A stretch of 64,000 nucleotides of DNA, from positions 1 through 64,000 of the forward strand of contig JAUNTX010000008.1 of the NCBI GenBank assembly GCA_030538475.1, given 5' to 3'. The DNA is from Dermabacter sp. Lineage in GTDB: Bacteria; Actinomycetota; Actinomycetes; Actinomycetales; Dermabacteraceae. The notes beneath the pieces are model-generated. The model was not told where the DNA came from, did no database searches, and saw nothing but the letters and a program-made list of their open reading frames with translations. Positions 42,980 through 50,812 of this stretch are shown piece by piece. Numbering within the stretch: position 1 is the first letter of the stretch; every line of letters starts with the position of its first letter. Position numbers and translations under genes: made by a program.

Positions 42980-43083
42980 ACCATTTTCCGAGCCCCCTTT
43001 TCCCCACCTGGTTCGCGACCGCCACGACCTCGGCCATCAACTCCGGGAATAGGGGAGCGCCAGGGACAAGCCCCGGGCCAGCC

Positions 43084-44001
43084 TCACGCCTCCGCCCCGC
43101 CAACGCGTGGTTCCCACGCGGTGCGGTGCGCCCAGTCTTCTGATGCCTGGTAGGCGTGATCGAACCAGTAGTCCTTCGCGCGTGCGTACGCATCGAAGTT
43201 GGCGTCGCCGCCGTGCGCCGCTGCGAGGTCGGCCTTGACGCGGGCGTAAGCGTCCCGCTGATCATCGTTGGCTCGAAGCCAGTCCCGAAAAAGGAGTGCA
43301 TACCGCCAGTTGGCGGCCCCGATGCGTCGAATATGCACGATCGTTTGCGGGGCCTCGTCCACTCCGGCGTAGAGGCGCTTCTCCCACTGCCTGCCGTTCG
43401 TGCAGCCCCCTCGAGGGTTGTCGTTCCGCACGCCGGGCGCGTCAGGAACGATGTGCTGAACATTCACGAACCCAGCCGAGCGAAGGGCCGCGTCGGCCTG
43501 GTCCACATCGCTGAGCCGTTCGACCGACACCTGCAGATCGATGATGGCTTTTGCGGGAAGCCCGGGCACGGAGGTCGAACCGATGTGATCCACGAGCCCC
43601 GAGACCCCAGAGCTGGCCAGAGCGTTCAGCACGCGTGCGCCGATGCGCCGCGCGGCAACGCCCCAGGTAGGCGACCACGGCGCGATCGACGGGGGAGAGC
43701 CCGGCGGAAGCTCGTGCGCCCGGCGCCGCTCATCAAAGGCCCGCGCTCGGCGCACACACCGGTCAAGGTCGGAGGGAGTGCGCACGGTGGCGTCGGCAAA
43801 CTCGGGGACGGCCGACGGGGCGTCGTTCTCGGCGACGTGGAAGACGAGATGTGCGTTCGCAGATGCCTCCCGGATCGGCTGGTCGCCTGGGCCGTGGGCG
43901 CGCACCGTGGCGACGGGCAAGGCTGCGCGTAGCGTGCGAGCGGCGCGGACGTTCGCGTCATCGTTCACCCCGGTGATGAGCACGACCATGGGTTGCAGCA
44001 T
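43084..44001 (-). CDS. GrpB/UPF0157 protein with divergent N-terminal domain
   Basis: The 305-residue protein has a clear GrpB-type nucleotidyltransferase fold in its second half: VDHIGSTSVPGLPAKAIIDLQVSVE, then QWEKRLYAG, VHIRRIGAANWRYALLFRDWLRAN and YWFDHAYQASEDW. The first 120 residues (MVVLITGVNDDANVRAARTL, then an Arg-rich helix) recall the P-loop kinase half of actinobacterial CoaE-GrpB fusions, but the Walker A GxxxxGK is absent. It may be a cargo descendant of such a fusion whose kinase half has decayed. The role of GrpB domains is not established. Confidence 0.75.
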   Translation of the reverse strand: MLQPMVVLITGVNDDANVRAARTLRAALPVATVRAHGPGDQPIREASANAHLVFHVAENDAPSAVPEFADATVRTPSDLDRCVRRARAFDERRRAHELPPGSPPSIAPWSPTWGVAARRIGARVLNALASSGVSGLVDHIGSTSVPGLPAKAIIDLQVSVERLSDVDQADAALRSAGFVNVQHIVPDAPGVRNDNPRGGCTNGRQWEKRLYAGVDEAPQTIVHIRRIGAANWRYALLFRDWLRANDDQRDAYARVKADLAAAHGGDANFDAYARAKDYWFDHAYQASEDWAHRTAWEPRVGGAEA

Positions 44002-44059
44002 TCACTCGCTCCTTCGTCAGCACTCGGGGGGGGTCGATGGGTGGCCCCTTATGGCCAGG

Positions 44060-44575
44060 CTAGTTGCCGTCCTCGCTGAGGTAGTCCATCTCGCCGGTGA
44101 GCCAGCTGCCGTCGGGCTGCTTCAGCGCGGTCATTCTGAATCCGAGCCAGTCGGTCTCAACGATGAAGGTGACGCTGGAAGGTTCGGCGTGTTCGACGCG
44201 GATGTCCGTGACGGCGGAGTCCTTGATCTTGTGGGCCCAGGTGAGGCGGGAGATATCTTGAGCCTCGGGCGCGAGGGTGGGTTGGATGGCCTCGACGAAG
44301 TCCATCTGAGTCATGGTGGGGCCGGCTAGCCAGACGGCCATCGTGGCTTCGATGGCCCGCTGGGCGGCGTCGATGTCGGCTTGGCCTTCGTGGGGGTCTT
44401 CGGTATCTGTTTCCCCGTTGCCGGGCGGCGCGGTGGCGGGGACTGGGGAAGCACCACCGGGCGCAGTGGCGCCTGCGACAGGGCTCTGGTCATTCTTCGC
44501 TTCACTGGTAGTGGTGCATGCGGGAAGGGCGAGGAGAAGAACAATGGCCAGGGTGGTGGCGGTGCGGCGATTCAC
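44060..44575 (-). CDS. Lipoprotein of unknown function
   Basis: The 171-residue protein has a lipoprotein signal peptide (MNRRTATTLAIVLLLALPAC, lipobox LPAC at about residue 20). A Thr/Pro/Gly-rich linker follows to about residue 60, then a small globular domain (WLAGPTMTQMDFVEA, TFIVETDWLGFRMTALKQPDGSWL). Its size and layout resemble the lipoprotein at 53947-54492 in the conjugation module, so it may be a second element-encoded NTF2-like lipoprotein. It diverges from the MerR regulator. Confidence 0.75.
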   Translation of the reverse strand: MNRRTATTLAIVLLLALPACTTTSEAKNDQSPVAGATAPGGASPVPATAPPGNGETDTEDPHEGQADIDAAQRAIEATMAVWLAGPTMTQMDFVEAIQPTLAPEAQDISRLTWAHKIKDSAVTDIRVEHAEPSSVTFIVETDWLGFRMTALKQPDGSWLTGEMDYLSEDGN

Positions 44576-44712
44576 AGGTGGCCTCCGTTGTCAGTCATGG
44601 CGATGCGTGAAAGGAAGGGCGTGAGCCGATATGCGTGCACTGTAGCCCCGTCAACAACAAAGGTACGGAGTAGGGAGGCTCCTACGTGCACGCCTGCCAC
44701 CTTCTGACGATG

Positions 44713-44761
44713 ACTGGATACTTGCGCTATCGATCAGTAGACGATAGCATCGCTATCCAGT
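44713..44761. promoter_or_regulatory. Concentric dyad operator and promoter of the merR unit
   Basis: Two inverted repeats share one centre at 44737: outer ACTGGATA/TATCCAGT (44713-44720, 44754-44761) and inner GCTATCG/CGATAGC (44726-44732, 44742-44748). A -35 of TTGCGC (44722-44727) and a -10 of TAGCAT (44745-44750) with a 17-bp spacer overlap the inner dyad. This is where a MerR-type dimer or dimer pair would bind. The minus-strand lipoprotein gene lies 140 bases away and could share the control. Confidence 0.65.
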
Positions 44762-44785
44762 AGGGCAAGACCCCAGGAGGTATGC

Positions 44786-45430
44786 GTGCGCATCTCAGAA
44801 CTCTCGGAACGCTCGGGCGTTCCCGTCCCGACCGTGAAGTACTACTTGCGTGAAGGCCTTCTCGCCCCCGGCGAGGCGCTGAACGCTCGCGAATCCGCCT
44901 ACTCCGACGATCACCTCGCCAGGCTGCGGCTCATTCGGGGAATGGTGCACGTCCTCGGCGCCTCCGTCGCACAGGTGCGCGACGTGGTCGCGATCATCGA
45001 CACCCGAGACCAAAGCCCCCTTGAAGCGATGGGAAAGGCCACGTCGGCCCTGCCAACCATCGGGGCGGCCGGCGGCGAAGCTCCCACCGACGAGCCCTCG
45101 CGCGCCACCCAGTTGCTGGAGAACCTGGGTTACCACTACGAAGCGGATGCCCCCGGCGTGCGCCAACTGGAGACCGCGCTGGACCTCGCCGAAAGCGTCG
45201 GCATCGCGCTCGATAACGAGCAGATCGCCGTCTACGGCGACGCTGCCCGACGGATCGCCCGCGCCGACTTCGCCCGAATCCCCTGGGAGGAGCCCGACGC
45301 CGCGATCGCGTTCGCTGTGCTCGGCACCGCCCTCTACGAGCCGGTCCTACTCGCTCTGCGCCGATTGGCGCACTACGAACTGGGCCTCGCCCTCGAAGCC
45401 GCCCCCGACACCCAACCCGACGCAGAATAG
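44786..45430 (+). CDS. MerR-family transcriptional regulator
   Basis: The 214-residue protein (GTG 44786 behind AGGAGG) has an N-terminal MerR winged helix (ISELSERSGVPVPTVKYYLREGLL, then YSDDHLARLRLIRGM). A coiled segment follows, and then a C-terminal helical domain of about 110 residues without metal-binding cysteines (ALDLAESVGIALDNEQIAVYGDAAR). It probably responds to a small organic ligand or partner and controls its own operon through the dyad just upstream. Confidence 0.9.
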   Translation: MRISELSERSGVPVPTVKYYLREGLLAPGEALNARESAYSDDHLARLRLIRGMVHVLGASVAQVRDVVAIIDTRDQSPLEAMGKATSALPTIGAAGGEAPTDEPSRATQLLENLGYHYEADAPGVRQLETALDLAESVGIALDNEQIAVYGDAARRIARADFARIPWEEPDAAIAFAVLGTALYEPVLLALRRLAHYELGLALEAAPDTQPDAE

Positions 45431-45439
45431 AGGACGCGC

Positions 45440-45739
45440 ATGAGCACCGACGAGCACATGGCCGACGAACACGCACTGGAACGGCGCGCCCGCGCCACCG
45501 TCATCTCCCGCACCGTCTACAAGGGCGTCGTCACGCTCTGGGTGGTGTCCGCCGCTGGAATGCTCGCAATCTGGTGGCTGACCACGCCCGGCGGATACTT
45601 CTGGGTGATCTGGCCCGTGTTGGGCATGAGCACTGCCGCGCTCATCTGGGGTCTCGCCATCTACGGCAAGCCCCCGTTCCGCGTGCGGCGCGATCAGGTG
45701 GAACGCGAGGTGGCCCGCCTGCGAGCACGGCAGTCATGA
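45440..45739 (+). CDS. Small 2TM-domain membrane protein
   Basis: The 99-residue protein starts 9 bases after the merR stop. A charged N-terminus is followed by two helices (VVTLWVVSAAGMLAIWWL and VIWPVLGMSTAALIWGLAIYG) and a basic C-terminal coiled stretch (RRDQVEREVARLRARQ). This is the layout of the 2TM domain family. It is probably co-transcribed with the MerR regulator and may be its output, for example an envelope stress protein. Confidence 0.7.
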   Translation: MSTDEHMADEHALERRARATVISRTVYKGVVTLWVVSAAGMLAIWWLTTPGGYFWVIWPVLGMSTAALIWGLAIYGKPPFRVRRDQVEREVARLRARQS

Positions 45740-45873
45740 CGACCCTCATTCTTCGCGCCCACATCCTCGGCATCACCCTCAAGCAGATCTATGTCCTGGG
45801 ATCGATGGACGGCCCTCGCGATACCCTCAACCGCCGGTCCAGGTTCCTGGAAAAGATCGAGGGGCTGGCCTGA
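45736..45873 (+). CDS. Possible small protein (45 residues)
   Basis: An ATG overlaps the stop of the 2TM gene (ATGA) and opens a 45-residue frame (MTTLILRAHILGITLKQIYVL...). No ribosome binding site is visible, and I recognise no motif. Only the overlapping start supports it. Confidence 0.3.
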   Translation: MTTLILRAHILGITLKQIYVLGSMDGPRDTLNRRSRFLEKIEGLA

Positions 45874-45957
45874 CCGCACGCGCCCGTGCCAGCCAAAGCC
45901 CACCCGCGGGGCGCCTCAATGGTGTGTACTGAACTGAAACGATGAAGGGAGCTGGCG

Positions 45958-46362
45958 ATGGAACAGCAATTGACGGACAGGGCGGGAGCCCCCGTGACGG
46001 TCAGGGTCGAGGAGGCAGGCGGAGTGGGCTCGTACATCATCTCGGTCGCCGACGGCGAGACCGCAGGCAGGGCCGATTTCGTGGATTCGGGCTCGGGGGT
46101 CGAGCTCGAGCGGATTATCTTTCACACCGAGGTGGACGAACAATTCGGTGGCCGAGGACTCGCCGGAATTCTGGTGCGTGAGGCACTGCATGACAGCATT
46201 CGCTCCGGATTCGGTATCGTGCCGGTGTGCCCGCTGTTCGCCTCGCACCTCAAGAAGCACGGCGACGAGTTCATCGCGGAAGGCGGAGTATTCCGACGAC
46301 CGAAGCGGGATGATCTGGTGCTGGTCTCGAAAAGAGCTCGATCAAGTAGAGCAGATGGGTGA
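45958..46362 (+). CDS. GNAT-like N-acetyltransferase (Acetyltransf_CG type)
   Basis: The 134-residue protein is a short GCN5-like fold: AGRADFVDSGSGVELERIIFHTEVDEQFGGRGLAGILVREAL, with the acetyl-CoA loop in QFGGRGLAGIL, then VPVCPLFASHLKKH. The P-F-A...KKH ending is typical of the small YjdJ-type acetyltransferases. Substrate is unknown. The DUF192 gene overlaps its 3' end by 8 bp. Confidence 0.85.
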   Translation: MEQQLTDRAGAPVTVRVEEAGGVGSYIISVADGETAGRADFVDSGSGVELERIIFHTEVDEQFGGRGLAGILVREALHDSIRSGFGIVPVCPLFASHLKKHGDEFIAEGGVFRRPKRDDLVLVSKRARSSRADG

Positions 46363-46834
46363 ACGATCTGAGACGCACTCGGTTGAGGTAGGGGTGATCG
46401 GGAAGGCCCGTGCGGTGCTCACTTTGGCCCTGGCAAGTCTTCTGGTGGGCTGTGCGCACAGGGAGGCGCCGACGGTCACGGTGGCGGTTGGTGACATCGA
46501 GTTTCGGGTAGAGGTGGCCCAGGGCGAGCAGGCGCAGCGCGACGGCCTCAGCGGACGTGAGTCGCTGCCCGAAGGTACCGGAATGCTGTTCGCCTTCGAA
46601 GGCAAGCAGGAACAACAGGTGTGGATGGCAGGAATGGAGATTCCTATCGATGTCGCGTGGATAGCCGACGACCGGGTTCTCGCCGTTGACTCCTACACTC
46701 CGTGCACACTCACCGACCAAAGCCAATGCCCTCGCTGGACCTCTCCGGCGCCAATCGACGCGTTCTTGGAGGTTCCAGCCGGGTCGCTTGAGGGCATCGA
46801 GCCCGGTACTCTGGTGACGATCACCGAGAAGTAG
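46355..46834 (+). CDS. DUF192 lipoprotein
   Basis: From ATG 46355 the protein has 159 residues. A lipoprotein-type signal (VLTLALASLLVGCAH) precedes the DUF192 domain with AQRDGLSGRESLPEGTGMLF, VWMAGMEIPIDVAWI and ADDRVLAVDSYTPC. The canonical FWMKNT motif is changed to VWMAGM. DUF192 proteins are common exported proteins without an established function. An internal GTG would give a shorter form, but the signal peptide supports this start. Confidence 0.82.
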   Translation: MGERSETHSVEVGVIGKARAVLTLALASLLVGCAHREAPTVTVAVGDIEFRVEVAQGEQAQRDGLSGRESLPEGTGMLFAFEGKQEQQVWMAGMEIPIDVAWIADDRVLAVDSYTPCTLTDQSQCPRWTSPAPIDAFLEVPAGSLEGIEPGTLVTITEK

Positions 46835-46930
46835 ATTACGCTCTCATGCAAGCGGCGATGGACGCGCAGCTTGGAGCGTGCACCCAGCAAGTGTTGATGC
46901 AAAAAGCAAGAAAGATACGAGGTGATCGTA

Positions 46931-47398
46931 GTGGTAACAGCAGAGATTCCAGTAGCGGCTCAAGAGGCGCGGAAGGCGGGGCATCGTCGGGACGTGGCTG
47001 AACTTGACTACGTGCGAAAGATCGCTGAGTTGGACGTTGAGGGTCTGACGCTCAACGATATTGCTGTCATGCTGGGAATCGGGCCATCGAAAGCGCAGGC
47101 TCTCTTGGAGCGGGCATCAGCGGTCAAGATGCCGGTAGCGGGCTTCTCAGGTGCAGACCCGTACGAGATTTGCCAGCGATACGCTGCCGGGATGATCGGC
47201 CGGGAGCAACTTATTGAAGAGCTGATCCGCTGGGAGTACCTCGAGCCGGGTCGCACCAGTGGCCCGCTGGACGACCTCATAATGTTTGTATCGGGTTCAG
47301 TTGATGATCTAGAGCGCGCACAGAGCCGTGGCTTGATCGACAGTGAGCTGTACCACGAGATTGGTGATCGAAAAGAGGCTCGGGCGGCAGGCGCGTGA
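46931..47398 (+). CDS. HTH protein, putative antitoxin of zeta module 1
   Basis: I chose GTG 46931 because GAGG (46919-46922) lies 8 bases upstream; GTG 46922 is an in-frame alternative. The 155-residue protein has a helix-turn-helix (LTLNDIAVMLGIGPSKAQALLERA, about residues 40-63) and an acidic helical C-terminal half. The zeta-toxin gene starts in its stop codon (GTGA), the usual coupling of antitoxin and toxin. An antitoxin role is inferred from position. Confidence 0.7.
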   Translation: MVTAEIPVAAQEARKAGHRRDVAELDYVRKIAELDVEGLTLNDIAVMLGIGPSKAQALLERASAVKMPVAGFSGADPYEICQRYAAGMIGREQLIEELIRWEYLEPGRTSGPLDDLIMFVSGSVDDLERAQSRGLIDSELYHEIGDRKEARAAGA

Positions 47399-48456
47399 TC
47401 ACCGAGGATGAGCGTCGGCACATTGGTCTCGTCCGAGAGTTGTCGAAGCCCGGTGGTCCACTGGACAAGGGTGCTGATAATGCCTCCTTGCGGAATCCAG
47501 CCTGGTATCGCCACGACGGGTCGCGTAGAGCGAATCGTGAAGCCTCTCTTAATCGTATGAAGGCAGAGGTTGTTGGCAACTCACCCAACGCCCGAAATGA
47601 GCGTCGCGCGCTTGTCCTCGCGGGGCCGCCAGGAGCTGGCAAGGGAAGTGTTGCTGAAGCAGTGCTCGGCGAGGATCGCGACCACTACGTCAACATTGAT
47701 GCAGATGAGTTCAAGAAGCTTCTGCTTCAGGAGGCGATTGCAGACGGTAGCTACGAGGGGTGGATCAAGCCATCTGAAGTGCGCGACTTGGAGGCGCGGG
47801 GAGAGAAGTTCCATCCGCTTGAACTTGCCTCGCTCGTTCATGAGGAGTCAGCCCGACTCTCTCGAATCTTTCGTACAGAGATGATTGCCCAGGGGAAGAA
47901 CATCATCGTCGATACGGTGCTCAGCGACCCCGAAATGGCGGTGCAGATGGGCGAGCACCTTGCCGAAGCCGGCTACCAGGTAACGGTTGTCGATGTAGAA
48001 GTGCCGTTCGAAGTCTCGGAGGATCGGATCGTGCAGCGTTGGCAGCATGCGATGCGAGAGGCGGAATCCGGGAAGGGTGAAGCGCTAGGTGGGCGCTGGG
48101 TGCCGAGTTCCTACGCGCGACCCCTGTTCGATACCGAGCACGGTCGGTCGAAGTCACAGGATGCCGCTCTTCAACTCGCACAGTCGTGCCCTCGTGTCGT
48201 TCGATACGAGCGGTACTTCACGAGCGTGGAGGAGCATCGCGCCTCGCTACGGGAGGGTCGCGCGGCACAGCCTGTTCGTGAAGAGGCTCAGGTGCGTCAG
48301 AAGCCCGGCGCGGAACTCAAGGCTGAACAGAGTGTCGCTCCCTTGCGAGCCGCGAGTTTCGCGCAGGTGAAGGCGCCGAGCCACGGTGCGAGCTCAGGCA
48401 TTCAGAGGTCAGAGTTACGTCCACGCAAGGGCCCAAGAAGCGATCTTGGTCGATAG
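47395..48456 (+). CDS. Zeta-toxin-family kinase 1
   Basis: The 353-residue protein has the zeta/P-loop kinase core: Walker A LAGPPGAGKGSVAEAV (about residues 75-90), then YVNIDADEFKKLLLQ and IIVDTVLSDPEMA. Zeta toxins phosphorylate UDP-GlcNAc and block peptidoglycan synthesis. The segment that in zeta carries the catalytic Arg (TLR-like) reads TVLSDP here, so activity may be changed or target a different substrate. A C-terminal tail of about 80 residues is Arg/Ala/Ser-rich. It is coupled to the HTH gene upstream. Confidence 0.78.
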   Translation: MITEDERRHIGLVRELSKPGGPLDKGADNASLRNPAWYRHDGSRRANREASLNRMKAEVVGNSPNARNERRALVLAGPPGAGKGSVAEAVLGEDRDHYVNIDADEFKKLLLQEAIADGSYEGWIKPSEVRDLEARGEKFHPLELASLVHEESARLSRIFRTEMIAQGKNIIVDTVLSDPEMAVQMGEHLAEAGYQVTVVDVEVPFEVSEDRIVQRWQHAMREAESGKGEALGGRWVPSSYARPLFDTEHGRSKSQDAALQLAQSCPRVVRYERYFTSVEEHRASLREGRAAQPVREEAQVRQKPGAELKAEQSVAPLRAASFAQVKAPSHGASSGIQRSELRPRKGPRSDLGR

Positions 48457-48651
48457 TGTCACTGCTGATACTTGCGTTATGAAGATCGGTAGCGCCCTAA
48501 TTGTAATGATGGCTAATGCCGCATTTTTAGTAGATGTCAGCATTGCGACCGGAGAGTCGCCTACCAACGGTGGGCCGCGACTGCACTGACTATGGACTAC
48601 CTCCTGGTGCTCTACTAGGATTGGTGTCAGATTCAGAAAAGGGGAGTGGAC

Positions 48652-48912
48652 GTGGATAGCGATAGAGACTTCAGTCCAATGATCTACGACGTGATGCGCG
48701 AGCTCGCGACGCAGCTTGGTGGCCGTTACGTTGAGTGGATGCGGGAGGCTCCGGACGTGAGTGCACGGGAGCACTGGCGGAAGGAGCAGTTCCGAGTGAT
48801 GAGGGAGGCGCGCGCAGTTGATCCTGATAGTCGCGCGGCGATCGAAGCGCACACAGAAAAACTGCGCATGGAGTTGGCCCAGATGCCTCGCTATGCGCCG
48901 GTTCTCCCATGA
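48652..48912 (+). CDS. Putative antitoxin of zeta module 2
   Basis: I chose GTG 48652 because GGGGAG (48641-48646) lies 5 bases upstream; GTG 48646 would overlap it. The 86-residue protein is helical and charged (MIYDVMRELATQLGGRYVEWMREA), with no membrane segment. It ends in an ATGA overlap with the second zeta toxin. Epsilon-type antitoxins are similar small helical proteins, but the identity here comes from position. Confidence 0.65.
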   Translation: MDSDRDFSPMIYDVMRELATQLGGRYVEWMREAPDVSAREHWRKEQFRVMREARAVDPDSRAAIEAHTEKLRMELAQMPRYAPVLP

Positions 48913-50039
48913 GTGGCGAACTGAGCTCGGAGCAGCTACGTAGCTACTTCGATCAGGACGTGCGCCCTTACCTTGATGAGCAGCGTCCACAGGCGTCCAG
49001 CGGCAGGTCCGGGTCCCCCGTGCTTGTATTCACGGGTGGGCAGCCGGGCGCCGGGAAGAGCCGCGCGAACGAGCGGGCTGCACAGGCCCGGCCGTCTCTT
49101 GTGGCGGTGATTGGCGACGATCTGCGGCAGTTTCATCCGGACTATGTGCAGTTGATGCAGGATGACCCGCTGGCAATGCCGGAGATGACCGCTCAGGCCT
49201 CTGGACGATGGATCGGCATGTCTGCGGATTATCTGCGCGAGCAAAGAGCAGACGTCTTGATTGAGACGACGTTGCGATCGCCGGACGCGATGGCGCGGAC
49301 GATCTCGGGATTTCGAGAAGCTGGTTACGCGGTTGAGCTGCGAGTGGTGGCCGTACCGGAGGAGGTCTCTCGATTGTCGACGGTAGAACGATACACGGGG
49401 CAGGTAGCGGCCACCGGCGCCGGCCGCTGGACTCCTTCGGCTGCGCATGATGAGGCGTATGCCCGGGCCGCCGGAACGGTTGAGGGTCTCGTGTCGTCCG
49501 GGGCTGTCGATCGGGTCGTCCTTGAAGATCGTGCGGGAAGAGTTGTGTTCGAATCGAACTATTTCGGTAGCAGTGATAGTGAACTGAAGGCTGCAGGGAT
49601 GACCGCGGCTGCGGCCCTTGAGCACGCACGGGGGATCGATCAGATGGTGCCCGAGACAGCTCGCTCGTGGATTGGGTTGGCGAAAGAGCAAATCGAGAGT
49701 GTTCGGGGGCTAGGGCAGCAGGACGAAGATCTGTCAGCGACCATCGAGCGGATAGGCACGATCGACGCCAATGCTGTCGCTGCTCGGGCGTTCCCGCACG
49801 AATCGGCGCGAGCAGACTCGGCAGCAGAGTCGCTGAGTGTCGCGGCACGCGAGGCAGTTCGGTCAACGAAACAATCGACGACCAGTGCGGAGCGGCCAAC
49901 TGTTCCCGCCTCCTTTCCGCAGGCGGTAGCTCAAGCGACTATTCAGCGCCCACAAACAGGGAAGCTGAGTGGTCCTAGGGCGGTCTATCGGGGCTCGAAT
50001 GCGCCAGGCCGCGGTAGCGATACGGGGCCGGCAAAGTGA
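48909..50039 (+). CDS. Zeta-toxin-family kinase 2
   Basis: The 376-residue protein has the full zeta signature: Walker A FTGGQPGAGKSRANERA (about residues 41-57), VAVIGDDLRQFHPDYVQL, and IETTLRSPDAMARTISGFREAGY, matching the GDE-FR-HP and EGTLR motifs of zeta with the catalytic Arg kept. A later DRAGRVVFES fits the C-terminal part. The last 130 residues are low-complexity. It is probably an active UDP-GlcNAc kinase of the toxin type, in contrast to module 1. Confidence 0.85.
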   Translation: MSGELSSEQLRSYFDQDVRPYLDEQRPQASSGRSGSPVLVFTGGQPGAGKSRANERAAQARPSLVAVIGDDLRQFHPDYVQLMQDDPLAMPEMTAQASGRWIGMSADYLREQRADVLIETTLRSPDAMARTISGFREAGYAVELRVVAVPEEVSRLSTVERYTGQVAATGAGRWTPSAAHDEAYARAAGTVEGLVSSGAVDRVVLEDRAGRVVFESNYFGSSDSELKAAGMTAAAALEHARGIDQMVPETARSWIGLAKEQIESVRGLGQQDEDLSATIERIGTIDANAVAARAFPHESARADSAAESLSVAAREAVRSTKQSTTSAERPTVPASFPQAVAQATIQRPQTGKLSGPRAVYRGSNAPGRGSDTGPAK

Positions 50040-50242
50040 AGTCGATGCAAGCGGCATAGTGGTGCACTGTTGATGCCGTGCCACCTATGAGTATCGGTGC
50101 TTCTTGCCTAAGCTGCGTATGGTCACCCTGGTTGGCGCTGGTACACATTTCCCCGGCGTAAGCGCCCGCAATAGCAACCCTGCGGGCGTCGGCGCGGTGT
50201 CATTTTGGTAGACTGAATGTACATCCTGAAAGGCGGACTGTC

Positions 50243-50443
50243 ATGGATCGCATGAACACTGAGAATCAGCCGGTGCCAGCTGAAGCCAACGAGCACCTGG
50301 AGTTCGCGGAGGCGGCTCTCGCGCTGGCTGGCCACGAGGTCACCGATCCTCGACTGAACGATCTCATTGCTCGTCAGGCGCGCGGTGAGCTGACGGGCGA
50401 CCAGGCTCGCGAGCTGGGCCGAAAAATCATCCTGGGTGGTTAA
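50243..50443 (+). CDS. vbhA: VbhA-type antitoxin with degenerate inhibitory motif
   Basis: The 66-residue protein starts at ATG 50243 behind AAAGGCGG. It has the VbhA layout: a helix (EHLEFAEAALALAGHEVTDPRL) followed by RQARGELTGDQARELGRKI. VbhA-type proteins block Fic toxins with an (S/T)xxxE(G/N) motif on that helix. The aligned stretch here is AALALAG, in which both the Ser/Thr and the Glu are Ala, so inhibition by that motif should be lost. It is followed 3 bases later by the fic gene. Confidence 0.75.
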   Translation: MDRMNTENQPVPAEANEHLEFAEAALALAGHEVTDPRLNDLIARQARGELTGDQARELGRKIILGG

Positions 50444-50446
50444 GGG

Positions 50447-50812
50447 GTGGGTCGCCGCAGCGTCTTTCGTACCTGGGATGACTACTTCATCCCGGGCACG
50501 AACGTGCTCCGTAACAAGTTCACGGCGCCCGGCATGCCCTATGGGCAGACTGATGCCGTGCGACTCACAGAACTGGATGAGTTTTACACGAAGTCGAGAA
50601 TTGCGGAATTGTTCGCACATCCGATAGATGGCCGCTTCGATTACGACCACATGAAGGCCATTCACGCCTATATCTTTCAGGACGTGTACGAGTGGGCCGG
50701 AGTCCCTCGTGTGGGACCTATTGGTCGAATGACGAAGGACGGGCCGAATGTGCTCAACCCCGGTGACGCGAATCCAGTTGTATACGGCTACTACCCCGGC
50801 GGGAAGTCATGA
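50447..50812 (+). CDS. fic: Fic toxin, N-terminal part (split gene)
   Basis: The frame starts with GTG 50447 and ends after 121 residues at TGA 50810-50812. It covers the N-terminal part of a VbhT-like Fic protein: WDDYFIPGTNVLRNKF, then FDYDHMKAIHAYIFQDVYEWAGVPR and YYPGGKS. The Fic active site is not in this piece; it continues in the next frame. The break falls at GGGAAGTCATGA, where a single-base deletion explains the shift. Relatives run on as GGESM in the same frame. Confidence 0.8.
   Translation: MGRRSVFRTWDDYFIPGTNVLRNKFTAPGMPYGQTDAVRLTELDEFYTKSRIAELFAHPIDGRFDYDHMKAIHAYIFQDVYEWAGVPRVGPIGRMTKDGPNVLNPGDANPVVYGYYPGGKS

Noticed and set aside
48386-48589. A 67-residue frame between the two zeta modules
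   Set aside because: It starts inside the first zeta gene and has no ribosome binding site. The gap at 48457-48651 looks non-coding.
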